DNA of 64,000 nucleotides from Diabrotica undecimpunctata (lineage: Eukaryota; Arthropoda; Insecta; Coleoptera; Chrysomelidae). A program made the position numbers and the translations under genes. Below the pieces are notes generated by a model. It did not search any database. It was not told the origin of the DNA and saw nothing but the letters and a program-made list of their open reading frames with translations. Location of the stretch: positions 109,448,231 to 109,512,230 of the forward strand of contig NC_092806.1 of NCBI RefSeq assembly GCF_040954645.1, written 5' to 3'. Each line of letters begins with the position of its first letter. The stretch's first letter is position 1. This document shows positions 53,153 through 64,000 of this stretch, piece after piece.

Positions 53153-55148
53153 ACCTTAAGACTGATTCAAAGACTAGTCGAACTTTTCAGTTTGTCGTCG
53201 GTTTGAATGGGTTCCGGAAAACTGGATATTCCTTAGAACAGTTTTTATTAGATATCTGGGTTATTTTATTAGGTAATTGTCGTGTTACATATTGAAAATT
53301 CTGTAACCATTCTACATATTTTTTCAGAGTAATGAAGTTATCATTGTTTTCGCCCTGTTCATCATTTTTTGTTTATTAGTGGTCTATGGTGCAAGTGATT
53401 GTATTGGGATCAGCAAAAAATGTTACTAAATGATACCTACCTGTCATAGCCAATAGACCCCTTTGAAAAAAGACGACCATGCATACCTTCCATACTTGTG
53501 GTATGATGCTCATGGTTATATCATAATATTTATGTCTGAGTATTTAAGCAGAGAACACATCTAAGCGTCCACGATATAGCGATCACGGTTTCGGTAAAAA
53601 GCGAACATATCGGACCGATAGCGACCTGCGATTTCAAATACAGTTGGAAATATAGTTTATAAAATGTGCGATTTACAAGAAGAAGAAGCATTACAAAAAT
53701 TTAATAAAAGGTACGTATGCGTAGGCGTTCTATGTTTTCCATTTACAAATTCAGATTATTTTGCAGAAATAGAATAGATGTTTGGATACATGACATGACA
53801 TTAACCTGAGGCGCAAGCAACACTGAGAGATTCATAAATTGTACCCAGAACTTTATCAAAATTACCAAACAACAAACATATTTTAGTGAACCAGTTGAAG
53901 CTACTGAATGATTTTATTTTTAATGCGTACGTTCTTGTAATCTGGATGGGACAGGTCGAATCATATTTTTTACAAGTTTTTCGGTATCCAGTTTTATTTG
54001 CATAGGCGCGATAAGCGTAAACAGCTGCGTTCTGAACCCTTAAACTAATTATATCGCCACGGTTAACGTCGACTAACTCGACGGTCAGAACGCTGCACAA
54101 ATTCCTTTGATCGCCATCAAGTCGCAACCAGTATGTGATGTTTGTTTGTTTAAAAAAAAAATTTTTATAAAAGGTATAAGTATATTAAAACACCTATCGG
54201 ACTACATGACAGAACGTTTTTGTAATTAATATTCTATAATCAGTGTTATCTGGATGAAAACGTTCCGAACAGTCCGAAAACGTTTTGTGATGTAGCCCGA
54301 TAGGCTGTTTTAATATATCTATACCTTTTATAAAGCAATTTTTAAATATATTTTTTAGTGTGGTACACAGCCAGCTATAGGAACTTAGTTTCCTTGTGGA
54401 TTTTGTTTGATTCAGACGAGTCGAATCGTTATCGCTTACAATACATTCAACCATCTTATACCTTTAAACGATCGCCATTAACGGAATTCGTAGAAAACCC
54501 CTTCGTTGTAATAAAAGGCACGGGAAACTGCACTGGAGTTCTCCATAATGTTTAACAACTTGCTAAATTTTAGGTATAAAATAAATATATGTGCCGTTGT
54601 TCATAGTTTTGCATATTTTGTTAAATTCTTTTTAATAAATAGTATTCTTGCATAATGTTATTTAACATAAATTCCTTTTACCTACTTGTTTAATAATTTT
54701 TTTAAACAAATACTACTGCGCTAAGGATAATTTATATACAAAGTACTAAAATATCACTTTTAATTTTTGTTAAAAAATACTTACTTGTAAACTAGAACAT
54801 TTTGTCAATTTAAATAGTGGTGGTTAGATTGACCATATGTCTGATCGAGTGTACCGTTTTTGAGACGTCTGTGATTACGGGTTAAAGTTAGGGTTCTGGT
54901 AAATATATTTAACTTTTTACTTCAAATGAAAATACTTGTACTACAAATAAATAATTAAGGGAAACATTTAAATTTGCTTATGTACGGTTTCCAACCATTT
55001 CTAAACTTTTTATCAAACATAATTAAATTACAATCGGCATTCCTATATTATATTTTACCTCTCAAGCACAACAGTGAGAAAGTTTCTGTCATATTGATCT
55101 AAACTCAGTATATTTGTAATTCAAACGTGCAGTTTCAAGTGACCCTCA
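53153..55148. other. largely unassigned; possible exons and a hairpin
   Basis: Three items are visible. A short ATG ORF at 53664-53710 (MCDLQEEEALQKFN) ends at a GTACGT donor. A minus-strand ORF at 54127-53801 has VNRGDIISLRV and CKKYDSTCPIQITRTYA, family not recognised. A plus-strand ORF at 54358-54555 follows a TTTTTTAG acceptor and is also unrecognised. An imperfect hairpin lies at 54169-54335. No gene model can be assembled. Confidence 0.35.
54169..54335. repeat. imperfect inverted repeat (hairpin)
   Basis: The arm at 54169-54222 (aaaggtataagtatattaaa...) pairs with 54277-54335 (...ttttaatatatctatacctt) with a few mismatches, leaving a loop of about 55 nt. Possibly a small fold-back MITE. 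Confidence 0.7.
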
Positions 55149-56174
55149 TGTCTAGACATAAGTTGGATATTGATTAATTAATTGCAAATGTGCATAAATA
55201 CTTTACCATGAAAAGAGTCTCATATCAGTTTGGATACTTTACTGGCCAAAATAAGAGAAAGACAAGTTTCTGAAATTAAGAGGACTAGCCTTTGGAAAGT
55301 GTTGAGAGATTTAGGATTCAAATTCAAAAAAGAAAATAATAGGTTACTTTCATGCGAAAGGAGTAGTATGGTTCACAAAAGAATTAAATTTTTGAGAGAA
55401 TATACTAGACTTAAATCTGAAAATGCAACATTCGTATACTTAGATGAGACATGGATATTTACAAAGGGTGGAATTAAAAGAATTTGGCAAGACGAAAGGA
55501 TAAAATTAATAAAACACACAAATAGCGAAGGCAAAAGACACATCATTCTTCATGTATGAGGGAAAGAAGGCTTTATAGAAAACGCAGATTTGATTTTTTC
55601 TTCAAAATCAAAATCTGCTGATTACCATGAAAAAATGAATGCAGCTATATTTGTTAAATGGCTTGAGGAGAAACGGTTACCTAGTCTGAGTGAACCATCA
55701 GTTATGGTTTTAGATAATGCACCTTATCATTCGGAGATTTTGAAGAAACAACCAAAACAGTCGTGGAACGTATCGAGCATAAAAAATTGTTTAGTTAAAA
55801 ATAATATCAATTTTCCGGAATACGCCTTTAAATCAGAGTTACTGGAAATTTCGAAGCGTAAAGAAAAACCAACACTTTATATAGTTGACCAAATTGTATC
55901 AATTTATGGACATCAAGTACTATGGTTACCTCCGTATCACTGGTATCACTGCTAGTTTAATCTCATTGAACAGATCTGGGGTATACGTAAAACGTATTAT
56001 GATAATCACGTTAGATGCAGTGGATACAGTGACGATGCAGTTAGGGAAATGTGGCAAGAAGCTCTTAGAACAGCTGGAACGATGCAGATAGCCTTAAGTG
56101 AGGTTGACAGAAAGCCGCAAATGTCAACCATGAAACAAAATATTTCGCATTGGCAGTTCAGGGGCACAGAGTAA
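55149..56174 (+). pseudogene. Tc1/IS630-type transposase, long-spaced DDE, two stops
   Basis: From 55230 one frame runs to 56174 with only TGA at 55557 and TAG at 55953 in it. Catalytic motifs: FVYLDETWIF (first Asp), VMVLDNAPYHSE (second Asp) and FNLIEQIWGI (Glu), with about 84 residues between the last two. That is much longer than the usual 34-41 and similar to the DD82E-like group. N-terminal HTH remnants lie from 55149 in another frame. The third motif is preceded by LPPYHWYHC then the TAG. The terminal repeats of the element are not recognised. Confidence 0.82.
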
Positions 56175-56619
56175 TAAATCAATCAGATTGCCCACTCTGC
56201 TTGTCGAGATAAGTACGTGCATCTCGTTCGCGCAGACGGACTCAGCCATGATTTAAACGGAACCAGTGTGGTTCAGTGAAATATTTATCTGGTGTGCATT
56301 AAAAAGTTCAGTGGTAGTATGTGTTAGGGTGTTCACTGTTTGGGATTAGTGTTATATATAAAATATAATATACATTTTTTTTTATGTTAAGACTAAATTA
56401 ATTTTTAAAGTAGAAAATAGTTGTATTCGAGTATACAACTTTAATAAAAAGTGGAAAATTTTGACAAGGATGTTTAAAAAAAATGTACTGTTCTGTCGTA
56501 GCTTGTAACAAATTTCTCAATCCGAGATTGTGTTTCCGTTTAAAATATGGCGATCGCGTGCTCACACTTCAAAGGCGGCATCTGAGAATGGGCATTCTGA
56601 TTGTTATTTATTCCTTGAC
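56175..56619. other. unassigned segment
   Basis: No domain-bearing ORF. Several GC-richer patches (56200-56300, 56520-56600) may be remains of the transposon above. Confidence 0.3.
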
Positions 56620-57400
56620 CTAATCTATCAAAGGGCAATTGCTAAAAAAAATTCGGTTGAGATTACCGAAAGTACAAGCTGAATATAGCCGCAAATGTCA
56701 AAAATATTTCGGTTTGGCAGTGTTGGCATGTTTTTATAATGCATATGTTGTATGCTTCAAATATAAAGAGATAAAGCTTTTAAAAAGTACATTTTGATTA
56801 TACTATTTTATGAATTCTGTAATTTTTAATGTATATGAAACATTAACGAGTAAATATTTGTCTCCTTCGAGATTAATTGCAAACATTTGTTGTAATCTGG
56901 CAACTGCTGATTTGACGATTGCCAAATCAATCCGCTAATCTATCAAAGGTTAATTGCTAAAAAAAATTTCTAATAATTAACTGCAATTAATCTACAAAGA
57001 AACAAATATTTACTCATTGTTTTATATAAATCAAAAATTGCAGAATTCATAACAAAATGTACTTTTCTAAAGCTTTATCTTTTTATATTTGAAGCCTACA
57101 GCATCTACTGTATAAAAACATGCCAACACTGCTATACCGAAATTTGTTGTTCCATGTTTGACATTTGCGGTTGTTATCAGCTTGTACTTTCGGTAAACTC
57201 AACCAAAAATTCTAATAATTAACTGCAATAATTAATCTCCAAAGAAACAAATATTTACTCGTTCTTGTTTTATATAAATTAAAAATTGCAGAATTCATAA
57301 CATAATATCATCAAAATGTACTTTTCTAAAGCTTTCTCTCTTTATATTTGAAGCATACAACGTATACATTATAAAAACACATCAAGCCAAAAAATGTTTT
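56620..57400. repeat. fold-back repeat with an extra direct copy of one arm
   Basis: 56650-56880 (gattaccgaaagtacaagct...gcagtgttggcatgttttta...) is matched in inverse by 56975-57205. The segment 57205-57400 then repeats part of the second arm in the same orientation (ctaataattaactgcaat, acaaatatttactcgtt, aaaatgtacttttctaaagc). A direct repeat, ctaatctatcaaagg...attgctaaaaaaaa, is at 56620 and 56936. No ORF. Confidence 0.82.
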
Positions 57401-59002
57401 TCCATTCCATGCCACAGAACAGCAAACAATTGTTTTTTATTCTGTCAATTCAAACAAATCTATTGGTGTAGAGGTATGACATTTGACACTATCAACCTCT
57501 CTTACTAACATCCAGCCAGGGTATGAGGATATATCATTGGTTTTATTGGTGAAATCAGCTGAAGTTTCATATTGTACTGCGCTCACGCGAAGAGAACCTT
57601 ACGAGAACTCCATTATTAGATTTTACAATTTGACAATTTCTGAAGTGACAAAAATTAGTGGACAAATGATCTGTTTGTTAGTGAAATAGAATATAAAATT
57701 ACAGTTACAAAATATTATCTTATGAAAAAATTAACAGTAAGTCGTCTTTCACATGTCATTAATTCTGTAATTTCTAAAATTATAAAGCATATCATAGGAA
57801 ACAAGTTTCTCCATTTCTTGGCACTTTACCAAAGTGTATTTTTTAGATCACAGAAGCTTTGTAGTTGATTGAAACTGTTGAGCTGTAGGTACTGTAGTTT
57901 AGTGTTTGTACTTCATCAACCCTTGACTATATACCTTAAAGTCTCTTGTGATAGTTAAAGAAAAAAATAAAAATACGGAAGATTTACATGAGATCTAACC
58001 TTGTCCTTGTCAGACTGAATAAGAAGGTAATTGCGTTTCTCTTTGTGTTTAATAATAACGTGTCATTTATTTTCATACTGTTTCAAAATTGTACTTGTCA
58101 TGCTACACTATTTTTGTTTTTATAATTCGGGAGAAAGTTTTCCTGGGCAGTATTTCACTTTCTCTTCCTCTTAATGTTACCCAATAGTGATATAGTTACA
58201 GTATTTTCCTAAACACTGGAACATGACTATGATAAGGGAAATCTGTTAAAATTTCACAGTTTTATTTTCATTTATTTTTAGTTGGTGATTAAAGGCATAA
58301 TAGCTTGGTGTCAATTTGATATTAGCATTAATATAAATAGATAACAATTAAAAAATAGAGGTTTTAATATTATGATCAACAAACAATTAGGCACATATCA
58401 GCTTAACTATATATGGTATATAATAATCTGTTTGAAGGCTGATATTTGCCACTGAATAAATTTATCAAAGTAATGCTACAGTGTGAATAAGAAATTGAAA
58501 ATGATAATCACATTTATTTGAATATTTGATGCAGTGGATCCTTAGAGATGAATAAAGTTAATAACAATATGTTTACAAAACTAAAAAAATGATTGCAGCT
58601 TTTACTGGTGAAGAGATTATCGATTTCCTTTTTTTGGTTTATTGTTTATTTGAATTAAGCAGCTAATAAGTAAATAAGTTAACACCTTTGCTGCGATTAC
58701 GAAAAATTCAATTATTATGTTGTATGCTTACCAGTTGTAATTGGCTGGTACTGTAGAATTCTGTATTTAGATACACCAGTCGCAATAGACTGGTAGTTCT
58801 TAAGAAATGTGAATGCGATCTATCTGTAAATTTTTAAAAATTTATGTGTAGTAATAGTTGTACATACAAGGGATATACAAACTTGCTGGAAACTATATCA
58901 GTACCAGGCTATTCCTTTTGGTAAAGCAAAAATTAAAATTTTTAAGAAGTGCATATAATATTTTCAAATAAAATAAAACCAAAACTTTTATTGAAAAGAA
59001 AA
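57401..59002. other. unassigned AT-rich region
   Basis: A 68-codon ORF at 57483-57689 has no recognisable family or good initiation evidence. Otherwise no repeats or element ends are seen. Confidence 0.3.
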
Positions 59003-59004
59003 TA

Positions 59005-59760
59005 CAGTAGACTCCCTCTATAACGAGAACTGAAATGGCAGACTAATTACCTCGTTATAAACGGATCTCGTTATATCCAACAACAATAATACTGTGCATA
59101 CATATGAATATGTAGTTTGCTAAAACATTAACTTTCTATAGTGAAGCCATTCGGAGCAATATAAGATGCTAATAAATATTGTTTGAATGGCGTTTTTAAA
59201 ACAAAGTTGTTTACTTTTATTGTCAATGAAATGCATTAAAACAAAAAAGAGTTGTTTACTTTTATTGTCAATGATATACGTTAAAACAAAAAATCTGTAT
59301 TCTGTAAATATGTATAAAGCATATTTTCAAGAATTACATAAACTACTGCTTCTGCTATTGCAAGAAGTTATTTTGTCATTTTTGACTGCTTTAAATTGTC
59401 CAGTATTCTATCTATCATATTTTCTAAAGATGTGAAACAGTTTTACGCTTCCTCATTTGCGTTTCGTCCTCGGATAAAGTTTCTGACAACCTTTAAAACA
59501 CTTTTCACATCTTGTCTATTAGGACCCATATTATTAGGTGTGAATAATCAACCTCCTACAATGACACTTGTGAATCATAAATTGTACATTTCCGACTAAG
59601 AATCATAAATTGTAAGAAGTTTATTGCGGGCGGCCTGCAGTTAAAAAGGGTATTTATTTATAGCTACGCCCGGGCCAAAACGTAAAAAACATGTTTTTCA
59701 ATCTTATTTTCTCTCGTTATAAGCAAATTTACCTTGCTATAAAGGGCTATAGTTCAATAG
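59005..59760 (-). mobile_element. third, very decayed Tigger/pogo element
   Basis: The left end CAGTAGACTCCCTCTATAAC follows TA at 59003-59004. A subterminal ctcgttata is repeated. On the minus strand, about 59510-59350, SVLKVVRNFIRGRNANEEA and LENMIDRILDNLKQSK are the C-terminal helix region of Tigger transposases. The right end is eroded (ctcgttataagcaaa ... gctataaagggctatag at about 59705-59755). A 55-bp tandem duplication, acttttattgtcaatga, is at about 59213 and 59263. Confidence 0.7.
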
Positions 59761-60309
59761 AAATTTCACGGGACATCGGGAAATTTTCATTTTATTTTTT
59801 TTTTTGGTTATTGTGTGCTGGTGTGTAAAGTCCAGAATGAAACACTTTGATCTGTTTTTTGATATTTAAAGGCTAAGTTTATGGACTACCTTGTAATAGA
59901 TATAGTGGAAATTATATTTTTTTCAAGTCATAAGGTCCAGATGACTAGAAATATTTTAAGTTGGGTGTATACAGGAAGTTAAGTACTGTGTAGTTTAGAG
60001 ACTCCAAAGCAAGATTCAGTGTGATTAGCTGTTTAAATGTTTTAGATAATTTGATGTTGCCATCAGTTAGAGAAATCTTCCACAACAATACTTTTATTTC
60101 CATTATGACAATTGATCAATACACATCACTCACTGTGTACATGGTTACCTTGTTAAAAGTAATTTTGAAAGGGTCATGGGTCTCAGAAGTTCAGATATGA
60201 ATCTGACCAAGAATGTGTGGGGACTTACAAAATGTAAAATTAATTTTAACTCCCCAAAAAACAAAGAACATGTTTATTTTTATGTGAACCGATTTTTATA
60301 ATTAAAATG

Positions 60310-60311
<2 letters not shown>
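59761..60311. other. unassigned AT-rich segment
   Basis: Nothing recognised up to the (TA)n tract. Confidence 0.3.

Positions 60312-60356
<45 letters not shown>
60312..60356. repeat. (TA)n microsatellite abutting a second Penelope-like end
   Basis: About 22 TA units. The 3' end of a minus-strand Penelope-like element is immediately to its right. Confidence 0.95.
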
Positions 60357-60359
<3 letters not shown>

Positions 60360-61020
60360 AACACAGTTTATTAGGGTTGCAGTCAGAAAATTGGCCGGGA
60401 TGTTAATGAAACACTCTTTTGACTTTTTGTCTAGCTTTTGGAATGGTTTTATTCCTTTTTCAAGACACTGTAATAAGAAATATATGTAAATATTTATAAA
60501 ATATCACAATTCTTCAGTGCAAAGTGTAATTTATGTACAGGTAAATATTTATTTTATTTTTGATGTTTTTCCAGTAAGTAACAATAAATGTTGCTCAGTT
60601 TATCTATGTCAGACTTTTTATTGATGCAAGATGTACTAGATTTTATAGAACCCATTTCGAAGAAAACATGTTTTGAATGGTTCTTTTCCTTTGTCAAAAT
60701 ACAGCTCAATCTCATATCGCTACAATGTGAGATCACCCTACTGTAAAAATTACGAGATGATTCTCCTATGTATATTTTGTTACAATTGTTACATGGTATA
60801 GAATAAACAACATTCGATGACTCCTGTATTGTGAAAGGATCTTTTGTTTTTGTGTATAACTTCAATACCGTTTTCACACTTTTGGTTGTAATTTTTAAAC
60901 CACTAACATTTTTGAAGATGTTCTTTAGCTTCGGTGTCAGAACTGAAATGTAGGGTAGGCAACCATAAGTTATTTTAGATGGTATCACTGATGTGTTGTG
61001 TGTCAATGTCAATTGTCAGA
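60357..61020 (-). mobile_element. Penelope-like element, 3' part with GIY-YIG endonuclease
   Basis: The minus-strand ORF 61012-60554 carries NVVYSIPCNNCNKIYIGESS and RNFYSRVISH, followed by KNHSKHVFFE. This is the GIY-YIG endonuclease domain with the CCHH-type zinc pair that Penelope-like elements carry after the RT. The RT itself is absent here (5' truncation near 61020). The non-coding 3' tail (60553-60357) includes a hammerhead-like motif and ends at (TA)n. Confidence 0.85.
60422..60465 (-). ncRNA. hammerhead-ribozyme-like motif, decayed
   Basis: On the minus strand: GTCTTGAAAAA, then GGAAT, an AAAACC loop, ATTCC, then AAAAGCTAGAC. A perfect 5-bp helix II sits between a degraded CUGAUGA box and a degraded GAAA box, in the same arrangement as at 9571-9612. 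Confidence 0.45.
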
Positions 61021-61084
61021 CCTCATTGTTATGAAAATTTTGGTTGTCAGAAAATTGCGAAGGAAAAGGAGAACCGAAAATGAG

Positions 61085-61385
61085 TTTATTTAACAGCCCC
61101 ATAGAGTGATGTTATGAGCCTGATGTAGAGCCCCAGATATTTCTCGTTGTCTATTTATGATATTCCACATGGTTTTGGAGGATTTTGTGAAGTCAAGATT
61201 ACTCTGCCATTAGAATTAATTTTTGCCTTTTTTATTTCATTTTTATACAGTTTTTTAAAATCATTTAGTGTTTGTAAGTTGTTGTCAATTTTATGTTATC
61301 TGTAGTACTCACTTAAAAAATTGACATGTTCTCTCATTGCTCTTAGTTTGTTTGAGAACCATGTAATTTGACCGGCTTGGTCTGA
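61085..61385 (-). mobile_element. LINE fragment (endonuclease-RT linker), minus strand
   Basis: On the minus strand: TWFSNKLRAMREHVNFL, LNDFKKLYKNEIKKAK and, after a frame change, TMWNIINRQREI. This is the linker typical of Jockey/CR1-group LINE ORF2. No RT follows. Confidence 0.55.
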
Positions 61386-61479
61386 CCTTACTTGATGCTA
61401 ACATGATTCAAGAAGACACCTAATTCAAGAAAGAAGCATAAAGAAATATCTTCAGTAATCCAGAGTCTTCAGATTACTA

Positions 61480-62035
61480 AAGGTCTAAATCCCAAATCAG
61501 AACCTTGATCAAGAATAGAGCAATCAAGAGCAGCCTTTTTGAAAATGAGGAAATTTCTGAGTAGCCAAAGTCTTAATCGACCAATCCCATATCATATGGT
61601 AAAATGTTACATCCACTCTATTCATCTTTATGGTGCCGAAGCTTAAACTGTTAGTGTTGACTTAATGAGAACGCTGGAAGCTTTTGAGATGTGACTTTTT
61701 AGAAGAATTTTGAAAACACCATGGACCAATCATATTATGAATGAATAGGAAGATAGAGAGAACTTTTGGTCACCATTAAAAGGAGAAAGACACCATATTT
61801 GGAGTACATACTTAGAAATGAGAAGTACGAGCTGCTGCTGATTATGAAGGGTACAATCGAAGAGGAAAAAAGGATTCTGGTAGACGACAAATATCCTGGC
61901 CGAAAAACATTCGCGACTGGACCGGTTAAACATTCAGATGCTTTTAAGAAAAGCAGAAGATAACGACGAATTTGCAATGGTTATAGCCAACCTTCATTAG
62001 TGGAGTCGGCACTCGAAGAAGACAAAGAAACATTA
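61480..62035 (+). mobile_element. RTE-type LINE 3' fragment, plus strand
   Basis: In shifting frames: NRPIPYHMVKCYIHSIYLYG, TLEAFEM, LFRRILKTPWTNHIMNE and EYILRNEKYELLLIMKG, ending MVIANLH. Then comes ggagtcggcactcgaAGAAGA. Several stops. The end matches the family end at 28062, 29672 and 47709. Confidence 0.78.
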
Positions 62036-62289
62036 CACAAAAGGAACAATTTAATTCAAAACTTGTGCTTTCTAGAGGGTCTAAATTATCATTTTTCCTT
62101 ATACATCACTACATTATCATCAATGCGGAGATTCCTAATTGGAGATAGGGAACCATCACAGATTCCCTGGAATAGATCACTTTCGAAGTTCCTTCCTTGG
62201 TTACTATGGATCTCCCAAAGGCACTCCAAAGGAGCTGATATACTTTTTTTAGTTTTTTTATTGACTTATCGTAACCTTTTTTTTTCTGT

Positions 62290-62905
62290 AAGGTCAGTTA
62301 GTCGTAGCACAGGTATTATATTTCTTACACAAGTCCTTTACATCGTTAGAACTATCCATCCAATAAAACCGATCTCGAATTCTCTGAAGGGTTTTCTTTA
62401 CACCAAAATGACCTCCTGACCAACTGTTGTGTAACTGACGAAGTACTTCCGCTATTCTACTCTTTGGAATCACCAACTGTGTTCTCCTCTCTGAACCATC
62501 ATCGTTTTCCAGTACTCATTTAAGCAAGCTGTCTTCCATGATAACGGAGTCCCACTGGACCCAATATGTCTTAACTACTGAACATAGGCTGGATATTTCT
62601 TGCCAAGATGGTCGAAGGTTTTCTTTTTTCCCTTTCTCTTTTTCTCTCTGATCCTAGTAGGCGTCCACTCGTTGTTGACCATCGTTGTTCTTAGCACTGC
62701 TGCTTCCTTGGATTCTGTTTTCTAATGACTTTGGGAACATCACTAGAAACTTTGGCTACATCGGAAGAAACTTTCGAACAAAAGCACCGCAGAATTCCTG
62801 TCTTCAAATACATAAGTTTCCGGATCAAAGTCTTCTTCTTTCAATGCGTCCTTTGTCGTTGGATTAGTTGAGAAGTTTCCTGTCAATAGTACCGCTGGCG
62901 ACGGT
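62290..62905 (-). pseudogene. gypsy fragment: gag piece joined to integrase zinc finger
   Basis: Minus strand. 62880-62760 has EEDFDPETYVFE, resembling the gag residues DDPDTFHFQ of the element at 48620-51668. At about 62690 MVNNEWTPTR (RT/RNase H-integrase connection) follows. QLVIPKSRIAEVLRQLH and GGHFGVKKTLQRIRDRFYW (integrase zinc finger) are at 62476-62294. RT is missing, as in the related element. Confidence 0.7.
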
Positions 62906-63284
62906 AATGTTTACTTGGTGTGTGAAATAGACAGCTAACGTAACAATTCTCAAGAACTATCTAATACAATAACATTAAACTAGAAAGATAACAGACAGTA
63001 CCACTAATATAATTTTAAATAGGTGCACAGCTACAAAAAAGTGTTTAAAATTTTCCACAGAAACGTGACACAAGATTCAACTCTTAACCTCGTTGGTTGT
63101 CGTATTTGTGCAAATATTCCTGGTGTATTTCTTGTTTAGTTATATAAAAGTGGTTTCACTTAAATTGAGCAGAAATGTAGCTTTGGTCATACTGAAAAGT
63201 TCTCATTGCCCCCAAAACTCAGAAATCAATTTTTTCTGAGTTATAGAGATTTAAATTGTAGGTTTTTAGTCCATTTTTTTTAAA
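62906..63284. other. unassigned segment
   Basis: AT-rich, no feature recognised. It could hold gypsy leader sequence, but no LTR end is seen. Confidence 0.3.
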
Positions 63285-63360
63285 TTGTGCAATTTTTTAA
63301 AATCGTGTAAAAAGTGCTTGAGTCCTCATTTATCTCATTTATCATTGTTACAAAATTACT

Positions 63361-64000
63361 TTGACGCCTACTTCCGGGAAGAATGTTTTAAGAAAGCAAG
63401 AGAAAAAATTATTGATTTATCAGATGTCACTGAGAACACCTTTCAATCGCGAAAGTCTTTTAGTAACTCATACCCATGTGAGGCAAAATTTTCAACTAAG
63501 GGTAATATTAAAACTAAATGCCGAATTTGACGTAACAAATTTATTGCAAATAAAGGTGGCCAATATTGATTCAGATGCTAAAAAGCCAAAGAAAATAACA
63601 CCAAAACATTTTCTACAGGAAACCACCGAGGAAATATTCAATGTAGAATCACTGTGGAACGACTCTATAAGAGAAATATACCAAAGGAGGCTAGCACAGA
63701 AAATATAGCTGAAACAAACAGACGACATCGAAGATATAAACGCGAACTGGGAGAAAATTAAAAACATAATTGAAGAAGCAGCAACAGAAGCTCTAGGAAA
63801 ACGCAAAGTCATACTGAACAAAAGAAACAACAACAATACACCATGGTTCAGAAAAGAAATAAAAGAGAAATGTAAAGAGAAACTAGGGGCCTACACGAAG
63901 TACAAAACATCAAATACTTCAGAATCCCGAGACACCTATAGAAGAATACGAAATGAAACAAAGCAGTTGGTAAGAAGAACAAAAAATGAACACTAGGAAC
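63361..64000 (+). mobile_element. LINE ORF2 fragment (endonuclease-RT linker), runs off the window
   Basis: Encodes HVRQNFQLRVILKLNAEFDV, EIFNVESLWNDSIREIY, a TAG at 63706, and then NANWEKIKNIIEEAATEALG, NTPWFRKEIKEKCKEKLGAY and RRIRNETKQLVRRTKNEH. This is the linker between endonuclease and RT in RTE-type LINEs. The RT would lie beyond 64000. Three in-frame breaks are visible, so it is probably dead. Confidence 0.7.

Noticed and set aside
57483..57689. 68-codon ORF
   Set aside because: No recognisable family and no splice or expression signals.

Overview
This is a eukaryotic, AT-rich, intron-containing nuclear window with a density and variety of mobile elements typical of a large insect genome. 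A beetle, possibly a chrysomelid such as Diabrotica, is my best guess. It rests on the N-terminal style of the zinc-finger gene and on the mix of RTE, Penelope-like, Tigger, mariner and P/THAP elements. It is inference, not proof. I see no rRNA, tRNA, CRISPR or operon structure.

Layout. 1-900: mostly unassigned, with one small possible exon. 1119-7722: a decayed P-element/THAP9-type transposase gene with a tandemly tripled exon and a second degraded copy of part of its catalytic exon in an intron. Its last exon is split by a Tigger/pogo element (5055-6863). 9420-9960: a Penelope-like pseudo-LTR with a hammerhead-like motif beside a (TA)n tract. 10587-31878: the best host-gene candidate, a C2H2 zinc-finger gene. 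A short exon (10587-10824) and a finger exon (30806-31878) are separated by about 20 kb of transposons. Those are a gypsy-type integrase fragment; a young-looking DD41D mariner with about 503-bp inverted repeats (11299-13962); an RNase-H-bearing LINE hosting a second LINE (14044-17713); a Tigger (18696-26114) hosting a 6.1-kb LTR element with no recognisable gag-pol (19824-25900); a palindromic MITE (26197-26831); and three RTE LINE pieces. The finger array continues past its first stop. It is then split by a solo-LTR-like element (32175-35076, itself holding an RTE LINE) and by a nearly complete two-ORF LINE (35125-39368), and ends at 39468.

40100-48420 is a three-level nest: a mariner-like transposase split by an RTE LINE, itself split by a 4.85-kb gypsy retrotransposon whose two 256-bp LTRs look identical. 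48600-53150 holds an internally deleted gypsy, a piggyBac fragment and a shrunken Harbinger element. 55149-56174 is a Tc1/IS630-type transposase with two stops. 56620-57400 is a fold-back repeat. 59005-59760 is a third Tigger. 60312-61020 is a Penelope-like GIY-YIG domain with a second hammerhead-like motif, again beside (TA)n. 61085-64000 holds LINE and gypsy fragments, the last running off the window.

Very little here works together as a host pathway. The story is one zinc-finger gene and successive transposon generations, whose insertion order can be read from clean target duplications. The most novel-looking signals are a TMV-like UAG-CAR-YYA readthrough context between the two ORFs of the 35-39 kb LINE, the LTR element lacking gag-pol, the Penelope hammerhead/(TA)n pairings, the long-TIR mariner with an intact ORF, and the recurrent nonsense change in the zinc-finger linkers.
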